Below, one piece after another: positions 1-6,777 of a stretch of 12,242 nt of DNA. The stretch comes from JACJXF01 sp964404825 (GTDB lineage Bacteria; Bacteroidota; Bacteroidia; Bacteroidales; GCA-2748055). The position numbers and the translations under genes are program-made. The notes under the pieces were generated by a model. That model searched no databases, was not told the origin of the DNA, and saw only the letters and a list, made by a program, of their open reading frames with translations. The stretch spans positions 1 through 12,242 of the forward strand of contig CAYOLQ010000105.1 in NCBI GenBank assembly GCA_964404825.1. The letters run 5' to 3'. Position 1 is the stretch's first letter. Each line of letters starts with the position of its first letter.

Positions 1-2105
1 CCATTAATACTGAAAGTGTCGTCTTCACGAATCCTGTTATAATCATCCTTACTAACAAAGGTAAGTGCCAACATACCTTGTTTCTTTAGATTTGTTTCAT
101 GGATACGGGCAAATGATTTGACGAGAACGGCACGGGCACTTAAAAACCGGGGTTCCATTGCAGCATGTTCCCTTGATGATCCTTCACCATAATTTTCATC
201 GCCGACAATTATGGAGCCAATATTTTTTGATTTATAAACTTTTCCAAGATCTGGAACTGGAATATAACTGCCATCGAAGGGATTTAAAACCTGATTTGCC
301 TTATCATTAAAAAAATTAACGGCGCCAATAAGCAGGTTATTTGAAATGTTTTCGAGGTGCCCGCGGAACTTCAGCCAGGGGCCAGCCATTGAAATATGGT
401 CGGTAGTACATTTCCCTTTGGCCTTTATTAGAAGTCTTAACCCGGAAATGTCGTTACCATCCCATTCCTTGAACGGAGTAAGCAATTGAAGTCTCTGAGA
501 ATCGGGAGCAACAATAATCTGAATTTCTGAGCCATTTGCTGCTGGAGCCTGATAACCGTTATCTTCCACAGCAAATCCGTTCGCGGGCATCTCTAAACCC
601 CGTGGTTCATCAAGTTTTACTTTTTCTCCCTTTTCATTAACAAGGGAGTCGGTAAGCGGATTAAATGTAAGATCACCTGCTATTGCAAGCGCAGTAACTA
701 TTTCAGGGCTGGCAACAAATGCAAAGGTATTGGGATTTCCATCGTTTCGTTTAGCAAAATTTCGGTTAAATGAAGTGATAATTGAATTCTTTTCCTGTTT
801 ATCGGCATTGTGTCGTGCCCATTGACCAATGCAAGGTCCGCAGGCATTAGCCAAAATTACTCCTCCAATATCTTCAAAGGTTTGAAGCAATCCGTCGCGT
901 TCAATTGTATAACGCACAAGTTCTGAACCAGGTGTTACCGTATACTCTGACTTTACTTTTAGATTTTTCTTTTTAGCCTGTCGCGCGACAGATGCTGCCC
1001 GTGTAATATCCTCATAGGATGAATTTGTGCATGAGCCTATAAGTCCCACTTCCAGACGCTGAGGGTAATCATTTTCTCTTACGGCTTTTGCAAACTGTGA
1101 AATAGGCCATGCTTTATCAGGCGTAAAGGGTCCGTTGATATGTGGTTCAAGTTCTGAAAGATTAATTTCAATGACCTGATCAAAAAACTTTTCCGGATTA
1201 TTATAAACCTCGGGATCTCCTGTAAGATGTCCGGCAACTGTATCAGCAAGATCCGCAACATCTCCGCGACCTGTTCCCTGAAGATAGGTCTTCATTTTTT
1301 CATCGTATCCAAATAAGGATGTGGTTGCTCCGATTTCCGCTCCCATATTGCAAATGGTACCTTTTCCGGTACATGAAATCGTTTTGGCTCCGTCTCCGAA
1401 GTATTCAACAATGTAGCCGGTACCACCTTTAACAGTAAGAATCCCGGCCAGTTTCAGAATAACATCCTTCGCTGATGTCCACCCGTTTAGTTTCCCGGTA
1501 AGTTTTACTCCGATAAGTTTAGGAAACTTCAGCTCCCAGGCCATTCCAACCATAACATCAACAGCATCGGCTCCTCCAACACCTATCGCCACCATTCCGA
1601 GTCCGCCTGCATTTACGGTATGCGAATCAGTACCAATCATCATACCGCCAGGAAAGGCATAATTCTCAAGGATTACCTGATGAATGATTCCTGCACCGGG
1701 TTTCCAGAAACCTATCCCGTATTTATTTGAAACATTGGCAAGAAAATCGAATACTTCTTTATTATTAGCCTGAGAAACTGCAAGGTCAGCTATAGCTCCT
1801 GACTTAGCCTGTATCAGATGGTCGCAATGAACAGTGGAAGGAACAGCGGCAGTTTTCTTTCCAGCCATCATAAACTGGAGAAGAGCCATCTGAGCTGTTG
1901 CATCCTGCATTGCAACCCGGTCGGGTGTAAAATTTACGTAATCCTCACCCCGTTTGAATGCTCTGGATAGAGTGGGTTCCTCAAGGTGAGAATATAGAAT
2001 TTTCTCAGTTAGAGTAAGCGATTTGTTGGTTATTTTCCTGGCAGCGTTAATCTTATTTGCCATGCCTGTATATACAGATTGAATCATATTTAAGTCGAAT
2101 GCCAT
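1..2105 (-). CDS. acn: Aconitate hydratase (mitochondrial-type), 3' end cut by window edge
   Basis: Aconitase interconverts citrate and isocitrate through cis-aconitate in the cytoplasm, using a [4Fe-4S] cluster. The open frame runs from the ATG at 2105 to the window edge without a stop, giving 701 residues. The family is usually about 750 long, so roughly the last 50 residues lie outside. The cluster ligands are visible as Cys359 (in GSCTNSS) and Cys422/Cys425 (in ACGPCIGQW). The substrate-binding arginines are in SFNRNFAKRNDGN, and the catalytic serine loop GEGSSREHAAMEPR has Ser643/Ser644/Arg645. This numbering is one above the pig mitochondrial enzyme, so this is the mitochondrial-type clade, not the E. 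coli AcnA or AcnB type. The start codon sits about 43 nt downstream of a TAnnTTTG promoter element. No partner TCA gene is visible. Identity is very secure; the gene symbol is generic. Confidence 0.97.
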   Translation of the reverse strand, partial: MAFDLNMIQSVYTGMANKINAARKITNKSLTLTEKILYSHLEEPTLSRAFKRGEDYVNFTPDRVAMQDATAQMALLQFMMAGKKTAAVPSTVHCDHLIQAKSGAIADLAVSQANNKEVFDFLANVSNKYGIGFWKPGAGIIHQVILENYAFPGGMMIGTDSHTVNAGGLGMVAIGVGGADAVDVMVGMAWELKFPKLIGVKLTGKLNGWTSAKDVILKLAGILTVKGGTGYIVEYFGDGAKTISCTGKGTICNMGAEIGATTSLFGYDEKMKTYLQGTGRGDVADLADTVAGHLTGDPEVYNNPEKFFDQVIEINLSELEPHINGPFTPDKAWPISQFAKAVRENDYPQRLEVGLIGSCTNSSYEDITRAASVARQAKKKNLKVKSEYTVTPGSELVRYTIERDGLLQTFEDIGGVILANACGPCIGQWARHNADKQEKNSIITSFNRNFAKRNDGNPNTFAFVASPEIVTALAIAGDLTFNPLTDSLVNEKGEKVKLDEPRGLEMPANGFAVEDNGYQAPAANGSEIQIIVAPDSQRLQLLTPFKEWDGNDISGLRLLIKAKGKCTTDHISMAGPWLKFRGHLENISNNLLIGAVNFFNDKANQVLNPFDGSYIPVPDLGKVYKSKNIGSIIVGDENYGEGSSREHAAMEPRFLSARAVLVKSFARIHETNLKKQGMLALTFVSKDDYNRIREDDTFSIN

Positions 2106-2147
2106 GGAGAAAATTTTAAGTTTATTTATCCTGCGAAAATACGCAAA

Positions 2148-2182
2148 CAAATATAAAGTTTAATACTAGATCCTAATACAAG
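2148..2182 (-). promoter_or_regulatory. Candidate Bacteroidota-type promoter for the aconitase gene
   Basis: Read on the minus strand, 2155-2148 is TATATTTG, an exact match to the -7 element TAnnTTTG. A partial -33 element, CTTG, lies at 2182-2179 with a 23-nt spacer, longer than the usual 19-21. The predicted leader is only about 35 nt. The -7 match is good and well placed; the weak, distant -33 lowers confidence. Confidence 0.5.
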
Positions 2183-2199
2183 ACGTTTTAATGCATATA

Positions 2200-2228
2200 T
2201 TGTTCAGAAATTCTTATTTTTATATTCG
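2200..2228 (+). promoter_or_regulatory. Weak candidate promoter for the ABC permease/SiaC pair
   Basis: The 246-nt gap between the divergent aconitase and permease genes should hold a plus-strand promoter. The best candidate is TTG at 2200-2202 and TATATTCG at 2221-2228, one mismatch from TAnnTTTG, with an 18-nt spacer. It would leave a leader of about 115 nt. One-mismatch matches are common by chance in AT-rich DNA. Confidence 0.3.
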
Positions 2229-2351
2229 TAATTCCGGATTAATTCAATTGCTGACGGGAACAATTCCCCCGAAATAATCAGGAAAAGAAATATAATAGTC
2301 CGGGTAATAGACAGATTGCAATAAGATTTAAAAAAGAGAGATCATCAATTT

Positions 2352-3599
2352 ATGATTAAAGGTGCTATGTTCCGTGAAAACCTGAAGGTTTCCCTTCAGG
2401 CGATTCGAACAAATATGTTACGAACTATTCTGACCATTTTCATCATTGCTTTTGGGATAATGGCACTGGTAGGGATACTTACAGCAATCGACTCCATTGA
2501 AAAATCGTTTACAAGTCAGCTTACCCGCATGGGTGCGAATACTTTTGTGATAGAAAGCAGAGGTATGAATATTCAGATTGGCAACCAAAAGAGAAGAAAG
2601 AAGAACTATACTTTTATCAACTACAAACAGGCCGAGATGTTCAAGGAAAGATTTGTTTTTCCGGCAGATGTTTCAATCTGGGCATGGGCTACAGGTATGG
2701 CGACTGTAAAGTTTGAATCGAGCAAAACAAATCCTAATGTTCCGGTTGTTGGAGCGGATGATGGGTACGTTAATACTGCCGGACTAGAAATTGATAAAGG
2801 AAGAAATTTCTCTGCAGATGATGTTTTGAATAACAGGAATTATGTGGTTATCGGAAGTGAGATTGTCGGAAAACTTTTTCCCAATAAAATTGACCCTCTG
2901 GATAAAATTGTAGCAATAGGAGGAGGAAGGTACAAAGTAATTGGTACGATGAAAACGAAAGGATCAAGTATGGGTATGAATACTGACAATATGTGTATAA
3001 TACCTTACACAAATATGCGTCAGTATTTTTCGAGGCCTAATATGAATTATTCCATAAATATCAAACCAAATTCTTCCCTTTTAATGGATGCAGCTATAGG
3101 GGAGGCCGAGGGAGTGTTCAGAGTTGTCAGAAACCTTGACCCTAAAGATGAAAGTGATTTTAATATCAATAAGAGCGATACTCTGGTTGAGATATTGCTG
3201 TCGAGCTTGAGTAATATAAGGTTTGCTGCAATTGTAATTGGTATTATTACTCTTTTTGGTGCGGTTATCGGGCTGATGAACATTATGTTGGTATCGGTTA
3301 CCGAACGTACCCGTGAAATAGGTATCAGAAAAGCAATGGGAGCAAAATCGAAGACAATAAAGCAGCAATTTCTATTTGAAGCTATTGTTATTGGACAGCT
3401 TGGTGGTGCTTTTGGAATAATTCTTGGGATTTTAATCGGAAATGTTGTTTCTTTGTTATTGAAAACAGCTTTTGTTATACCCTGGGAGTGGATTGGGTTG
3501 GGAGTTTTCTTGTGTTTTATTGTGGGGATCATATCCGGGTATTTTCCGGCTGTAAAAGCTGCAAGGCAGGACCCAATTGAGGCACTGCGTTATGAGTAA
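2352..3599 (+). CDS. MacB/FtsX-family ABC transporter permease
   Basis: This is an inner-membrane permease of the MacB/FtsX (type VII ABC) superfamily, whose members drive periplasmic or outer-membrane processes such as export or lipoprotein release. The 415 residues have the standard architecture. TM1 is at about 24-46, followed by a MacB-type periplasmic core at about 47-285. TM2-TM4 then lie at about 291-316, 341-368 and 379-399. Two family signatures are present: TERTREIGIRKAMGA at 317-331, just after TM2, and the C-terminal PAVKAARQDPIEALRYE. Length is normal for a stand-alone permease. A second ATG at 2367 (MFRENLKV) follows a purine-rich AAAGGTG and could be the true start. No ATPase (MacB/LolD-like) or membrane-fusion partner gene is adjacent, so its substrate cannot be inferred. 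The SiaC-like gene follows 30 bp later in the same direction with no terminator between, so they are probably co-transcribed. Confidence 0.93.
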   Translation: MIKGAMFRENLKVSLQAIRTNMLRTILTIFIIAFGIMALVGILTAIDSIEKSFTSQLTRMGANTFVIESRGMNIQIGNQKRRKKNYTFINYKQAEMFKERFVFPADVSIWAWATGMATVKFESSKTNPNVPVVGADDGYVNTAGLEIDKGRNFSADDVLNNRNYVVIGSEIVGKLFPNKIDPLDKIVAIGGGRYKVIGTMKTKGSSMGMNTDNMCIIPYTNMRQYFSRPNMNYSINIKPNSSLLMDAAIGEAEGVFRVVRNLDPKDESDFNINKSDTLVEILLSSLSNIRFAAIVIGIITLFGAVIGLMNIMLVSVTERTREIGIRKAMGAKSKTIKQQFLFEAIVIGQLGGAFGIILGILIGNVVSLLLKTAFVIPWEWIGLGVFLCFIVGIISGYFPAVKAARQDPIEALRYE

Positions 3600-3629
3600 T
3601 GACTAGACATATGCTTTAAAGTAAATTAT

Positions 3630-4007
3630 ATGGATGATTTTTTTGTAAAAAGAACTTTTAATACTCCTGAAATTGAATTGATTCCTGCAGAAGGAATTCT
3701 TAGGATCGAAGGTCGTTCTATCCCTGAAGATCCTGGAGAGTATTATGACGTAATCATGCAAAAGATGGAGGATTATTATAAAAATCCTCAGAAAGTCACT
3801 CGTTTTGATATTAAGCTTGAATATATCAACAGCGGATCATCAAAATATATGCTGGAGTTGCTAAGGATTGCCAAGAAGCATTACGATTTGGGGTCAGACT
3901 GTATTGTAAACTGGTTTTATGAAGAAGATGATGAATCTATTCTGGAATTGGGACAGCATTATAAAAATACCATAAAAATCCCATTTAAGATGGTTGATTT
4001 TTACTAA
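3630..4007 (+). CDS. SiaC-like regulatory phosphoprotein (DUF1987 family)
   Basis: This 125-residue protein matches the DUF1987/SiaC family. In Pseudomonas aeruginosa, SiaC is a small STAS-like protein that is phosphorylated by SiaB, dephosphorylated by SiaA, and in one state activates the diguanylate cyclase SiaD. Visible family features are the N-terminal TPEIELIPAEGILRIEGRSIPEDP segment (about 12-35) and the central strand and loop KLEYINSGSSKYMLELL (62-78). The Pseudomonas phosphosite is Thr68; here the equivalent position appears to be Ser68 in YINSGSSK. The acidic C-terminal half (EEDDESILELG) is typical of the family. No SiaA, SiaB or SiaD homologue is within the window. It lies 30 bp after the ABC permease and ends 6 nt before a strong terminator, so it is the last gene of that unit. 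The family assignment is confident; the partners and output are unknown. Confidence 0.88.
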   Translation: MDDFFVKRTFNTPEIELIPAEGILRIEGRSIPEDPGEYYDVIMQKMEDYYKNPQKVTRFDIKLEYINSGSSKYMLELLRIAKKHYDLGSDCIVNWFYEEDDESILELGQHYKNTIKIPFKMVDFY

Positions 4008-4013
4008 AAAGAA

Positions 4014-4050
4014 CAAAAAAAGAGGCTGCAACTTGCAGCCTCTTTTTTTT
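4014..4050. terminator. Bidirectional rho-independent terminator between convergent genes
   Basis: A perfect 9-bp stem, AGAGGCTGC (4021-4029) with GCAGCCTCT (4035-4043), encloses a 5-nt loop. It is flanked by an A-tract on the left (4014-4020) and a T-tract on the right (4044-4050). It can therefore terminate the permease/SiaC unit reading right and the GAPDH gene reading left, which converge on it. Confidence 0.93.
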
Positions 4051-4062
4051 ATTACCGAATCC

Positions 4063-5070
4063 TTATTTAACAGTATTCATGTGTGCAATCAGATCAAGGA
4101 GTTTGTTTGAGTATCCCCATTCATTGTCATACCAGGAAACGACTTTAACGAAATTATCATTAAGAGATATTCCAGCACCAGCATCAAAAATTGATGTGCG
4201 GGGATCGGTCATGAAATCGCTTGAAACAACATCATCTTCAGTGTAACCAAGAATTCCCTTCAGTTCACCTTCTGAAGCAGCTTTCATTACCTTTTTAATT
4301 GTATCATAAGAAGCTGGTTTAACAAGTTTCACTGTTAAGTCAACAACTGAAACATTAAGTGTAGGAACACGGAATGCCATACCGGTAAGTTTTCCGTTTA
4401 GTTCTGGAATAACTTTACCTACAGCTTTTGCTGCACCTGTGGAAGAAGGAATAATATTGCCAGCAGCAGCACGGCCACCTCTCCAGTCTTTCTTTGAAGG
4501 ACTGTCAACAGTTTTCTGAGTTGAAGTAGTTGAGTGTACAGTAGTCATAAGTCCTTCTGCTATTCCAAAATTATCATGCAATACTTTTGCAACCGGAGCA
4601 AGACAGTTTGTAGTGCATGATGCATTTGATACATATTGCATATCGGCTTTGTACGTTTTGTGGTTTACTCCCATAACGAACATTGGAGTATCGTCTTTTG
4701 AGGGAGCCGACATAACTACTCTTTTTGCTCCTGCAGCAATATGACCAGCAGCAGTTTCTTTAGTCAGGAACAATCCGGTTGATTCAATAACATATTCTGC
4801 ACCAACTTCATTCCATTTAAGATTTTCGGTCTTTGGTTCAGCAGTAACACGGATGGTATGGCCATCAACAACGAGTTTGCCATCTTTGACTTCGATTTTT
4901 CCATCGAATTTTCCATGCATTGTATCGTATTCCAGCATGTAAGCCATATAGTTGACGTCGATAAGGTCGTTGATTCCAACAATCTCGATATCACTTCTTT
5001 TCATTGCGGCTCTGAAAGCGAGTCTTCCAATTCTTCCAAAACCGTTAATACCTACTTTAATTTTTGCCAT
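4063..5070 (-). CDS. gap: Glyceraldehyde-3-phosphate dehydrogenase, type I
   Basis: This cytoplasmic enzyme converts glyceraldehyde-3-phosphate, phosphate and NAD+ to 1,3-bisphosphoglycerate in glycolysis, and runs in reverse in gluconeogenesis. The 335-residue length is standard. The N-terminal Rossmann motif is GINGFGRIGRLAFR (7-20). Asp35 in GINDL is the position that favours NAD over NADP. The catalytic site is SNASCTTNC with Cys152, and the activating base is His179 in TTVHS. The phosphate-binding loop SSTGAAKA and the C-terminal SWYDNEWGYSNK are intact. One minor oddity is VDSPSKKDWRGGR, where a glycine is usual in place of the serine (VDGPS). The gene has its own strong promoter and terminator, so it is probably monocistronic. 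Confidence 0.98.
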   Translation of the reverse strand: MAKIKVGINGFGRIGRLAFRAAMKRSDIEIVGINDLIDVNYMAYMLEYDTMHGKFDGKIEVKDGKLVVDGHTIRVTAEPKTENLKWNEVGAEYVIESTGLFLTKETAAGHIAAGAKRVVMSAPSKDDTPMFVMGVNHKTYKADMQYVSNASCTTNCLAPVAKVLHDNFGIAEGLMTTVHSTTSTQKTVDSPSKKDWRGGRAAAGNIIPSSTGAAKAVGKVIPELNGKLTGMAFRVPTLNVSVVDLTVKLVKPASYDTIKKVMKAASEGELKGILGYTEDDVVSSDFMTDPRTSIFDAGAGISLNDNFVKVVSWYDNEWGYSNKLLDLIAHMNTVK

Positions 5071-5133
5071 AATATTAATAATTAATGAGTTATGAAAATG
5101 TGGTTCTTTTTAGAGAATTCTTATTTCCGGACG

Positions 5134-5164
5134 CAAATTTAATATAAAAAAACAATAACTCAAA
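5134..5164 (-). promoter_or_regulatory. Strong Bacteroidota-type promoter for GAPDH
   Basis: On the minus strand, TTTG at 5164-5161 is the -33 element. It is followed by a 19-nt spacer and then TAAATTTG at 5141-5134, an exact TAnnTTTG -7 element. Both boxes and the spacing match the consensus, and the site lies about 64 nt upstream of the start codon. A highly expressed glycolytic gene is where a near-perfect promoter is expected. Confidence 0.8.
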
Positions 5165-5287
5165 AGGAATTGAGTTTCCGTAATTAAATACTAAATCCTT
5201 TAAATGCTAAGGAATGGGACCAGAGGATTCTGATAATACAAAGATAGGAAATGCAAAGAGAATTTGAGATAACTTCACCAAAAAGTC

Positions 5288-6163
5288 TCAGAAATCCTTT
5301 AGACCTTCTGTTTTTTTCTGATCTTTTGCGATACTTCTGCTTAACTTTTGCTCTTTTCTTTTTTCTTTCCAACCTTTTGACAAAGCTGCATCGCTTACAT
5401 CAATTACCTTTCCAAAACGGTAACCAACGGTCATATTTATAAAATAGAAATTATTAGTCTGGGTGGCCATTATGGGTATTGATTTTGGGAATACATCCAA
5501 TCCCAATCCAACTTCAATTGCGTGAATAACAGCATCTTCACGACTGTATTCAAAGCTGAACCCTGCTTTTGCAGTTGCTCCCGGAACAATTGTAAGCTCA
5601 TCAAATCCTTTGAAAAATGAAGATCTTCCCCTGATATTGGATTGATGAATAGAAATATTAAACTTTTCCGTTTTCAGGGTTTCGTAGTTTGGTTGAGGGG
5701 GATAGGTAGGAGGAGCGTAATAACGGATGTCGTAATAAATTGGTTTAAGAATTCCAATTGTCGGACCGGCAGAATAAAAATAGCGTACAGAAATTCCACC
5801 TTTGTCATTCTTCCTGTACATTTCATATTGTTTACCTATGTTTCCTTTAAGCTCAAAGAAGTTATTCTGCTTTCCAAAAACAAAACTTCTGGTTGTATAG
5901 TAATTGTAATTGCTGGTTAAGCGGATTTCTTTCGGATGCTTAACATTCATGAGCTCAATATCATAAATAGTCTGGTTACGGGCATTAATTCTCTTTCCAA
6001 AACGATAACCGGCTCCCATACCGTTTGATGTCAGGAAAACGACTCCGGTTTTTTCATTTTTTAGCATGATCTTAGCCTGTTCGTCTATTTCTCCCTGGGA
6101 ATAACTATTGGCAGAAATGAAGGCAAGCATGAAAACACTGAATATTTTGAGATTTTTTGGCAT
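5288..6163 (-). CDS. Exported protein of unknown function, probable outer-membrane beta-barrel, basic C-terminal tail
   Basis: I do not recognise a named family. The 291-residue product starts with a signal peptide (MPKNLKIFSVFMLAFISANS, likely cut near residue 22 before QGE). The rest has alternating, aromatic-rich strands typical of small Bacteroidota outer-membrane proteins. GYRFGK occurs twice, at 52-57 and 247-252, apparently at the first and last strands. A proline/tyrosine-rich stretch, YYAPPTYPPQPNY (148-160), looks like an exposed loop. After the last strand (about 239-254) comes an unusual hydrophilic tail of about 35 residues rich in Lys/Arg/Glu (GWKEKRKEQKLSRSIAKDQK), probably a helix left in the periplasm. 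It has its own promoter, and a hairpin just upstream separates it from the small lipoprotein gene. Export is well supported; barrel topology is inferred. Confidence 0.85.
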   Translation of the reverse strand: MPKNLKIFSVFMLAFISANSYSQGEIDEQAKIMLKNEKTGVVFLTSNGMGAGYRFGKRINARNQTIYDIELMNVKHPKEIRLTSNYNYYTTRSFVFGKQNNFFELKGNIGKQYEMYRKNDKGGISVRYFYSAGPTIGILKPIYYDIRYYAPPTYPPQPNYETLKTEKFNISIHQSNIRGRSSFFKGFDELTIVPGATAKAGFSFEYSREDAVIHAIEVGLGLDVFPKSIPIMATQTNNFYFINMTVGYRFGKVIDVSDAALSKGWKEKRKEQKLSRSIAKDQKKTEGLKDF

Positions 6164-6199
6164 TTAGTAATGTCCGTAATTGAACGTATCAAATAAGAA

Positions 6200-6233
6200 C
6201 AAAGGTAATAGCAAACAGTTCAGGATAAACAAA
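6200..6233 (-). promoter_or_regulatory. Candidate Bacteroidota-type promoter for the exported protein gene
   Basis: On the minus strand, TTTG at 6233-6230 is followed, after a 22-nt spacer, by TACCTTTG at 6207-6200, an exact TAnnTTTG. It lies about 37 nt upstream of the ATG at 6163 and just after the hairpin at 6244-6297, the expected order of terminator then new promoter. The spacer is slightly long. Confidence 0.6.
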
Positions 6234-6243
6234 ATAAAATAAA

Positions 6244-6297
6244 AATATTGCAGAATATAACCCTGAATCTGAAACCAGAATTATATTCTGCAATATT
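6244..6297 (-). terminator. Perfect 17-bp inverted repeat, probable terminator of the small lipoprotein gene
   Basis: AATATTGCAGAATATAA (6244-6260) is exactly complementary to TTATATTCTGCAATATT (6281-6297), with a 20-nt loop. Read leftward, the hairpin begins 35 nt after the lipoprotein stop codon and is followed by a T-rich run (TTTATTTTATTTTG). That fits termination on the minus strand. The stem is unusually long and AT-rich, with only three G/C pairs, so it could instead be a processing site or a small repeat element. Confidence 0.6.
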
Positions 6298-6332
6298 GAA
6301 AAATAAAACCGGAATTACCCGGAAGAAGTAAA

Positions 6333-6467
6333 TTAAGCCTGAGGATTCTCAACCTGCTCCTGATCAACCTGTCCGCGGTAAGCAGGACAATTGGCTTTTT
6401 TGTTGCAGGAAGTAAGAAGGATTCCTAAAGCAAAAACCAAAACAAGAATATAAGCAAACTTTTTCAT
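6333..6467 (-). CDS. Small lipoprotein, 44 residues
   Basis: The 44-residue product begins MKKFAYILVLVFALG and has a lipobox LLTSC. Cys21 would be lipidated and become the mature N-terminus, leaving a 24-residue mature peptide with one further cysteine (Cys27 in NCPAYR) and an acidic, glutamine-rich end. Very short lipoproteins with a CPAY motif near the lipid anchor are common in Bacteroidota; their function is unknown to me. The frame stays open upstream to 6581. The start at 6467 is preferred because it places a classic lipoprotein signal at the N-terminus, and the 38-residue extension has no such character and crosses the likely leader. It is flanked by a 310-nt gap upstream and a hairpin downstream, so it is probably monocistronic. 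Confidence 0.78.
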   Translation of the reverse strand: MKKFAYILVLVFALGILLTSCNKKANCPAYRGQVDQEQVENPQA

Positions 6468-6777
6468 TTTAAAAAAATTTAATATCAATTGAATTTTCTG
6501 ATCCCGGCTTAAATAGTCGGGCATAAAAATATCATACAATTTGAAAACTAAATAACAAACTACATGCCAGAAAGGTTGCAATATAATAAAAATAATTCTT
6601 AAATGATTTATGTATCAAAAAAATATGGATTTGGGGTTTACTATCCTTTATCGTTCATTATCACTATATCAGGTTTATCTGTTTCCGGAATCTGACAATA
6701 AAACATAAACTATCTTCTAATGCGGAAACCATAAACCAGATAAAACAACTCGATAGAAGAACACACTATATATGCAA
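6468..6777. other. 310-nt gene-free stretch between small lipoprotein and DUF4251-like gene
   Basis: No credible coding frame is seen. The right half holds an imperfect inverted repeat (described separately). The left half should contain the lipoprotein promoter, but no exact TAnnTTTG is present. The nearest pair on the minus strand is TTTC, a 19-nt spacer and TAGTTTTC, with one mismatch in each box. A small imperfect hairpin (CCCG with CGGG, 6503-6521) lies in the presumed leader. Confidence 0.5.
6668..6741. repeat. Imperfect inverted repeat downstream of the DUF4251-like gene
   Basis: ATCAGGTTTATCTGTTTCCG (6668-6687) is nearly complementary to CGGAAACCATAAACCAGAT (6723-6741), separated by 35 nt. 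A further outer pair, CGTTCATTA (6652-6660) and TAATGAACG (6779-6787), overlaps the end of the upstream gene. There is no clean T-tract on the minus strand, so it is not a classical terminator, although it could stabilise or terminate that transcript. Confidence 0.5.

Noticed and set aside
3047..3532. 161-residue antisense frame within the ABC permease gene
   Set aside because: It lies opposite a well-supported permease with intact signatures, and its composition (Ile/Pro/Ser-rich) is typical of an antisense shadow.
5239..5246. Minus-strand TATCTTTG, an exact -7 match, between the exported-protein and GAPDH genes
   Set aside because: No TTTG lies at a suitable distance upstream, and a better complete promoter sits nearer the GAPDH start. 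An 8-mer with four fixed bases at each end-type position is expected a few times by chance in 12 kb.
5184..5372. 62-residue Lys/Arg-rich minus-strand frame overlapping the end of the exported-protein gene
   Set aside because: It overlaps the basic tail of the real gene in another frame, and its Lys/Arg richness simply reflects that A-rich DNA.
6468..6581. 38-residue N-terminal extension of the small lipoprotein frame
   Set aside because: It would bury the lipoprotein signal peptide in the middle of the protein, so the internal ATG at 6467 is far more plausible.
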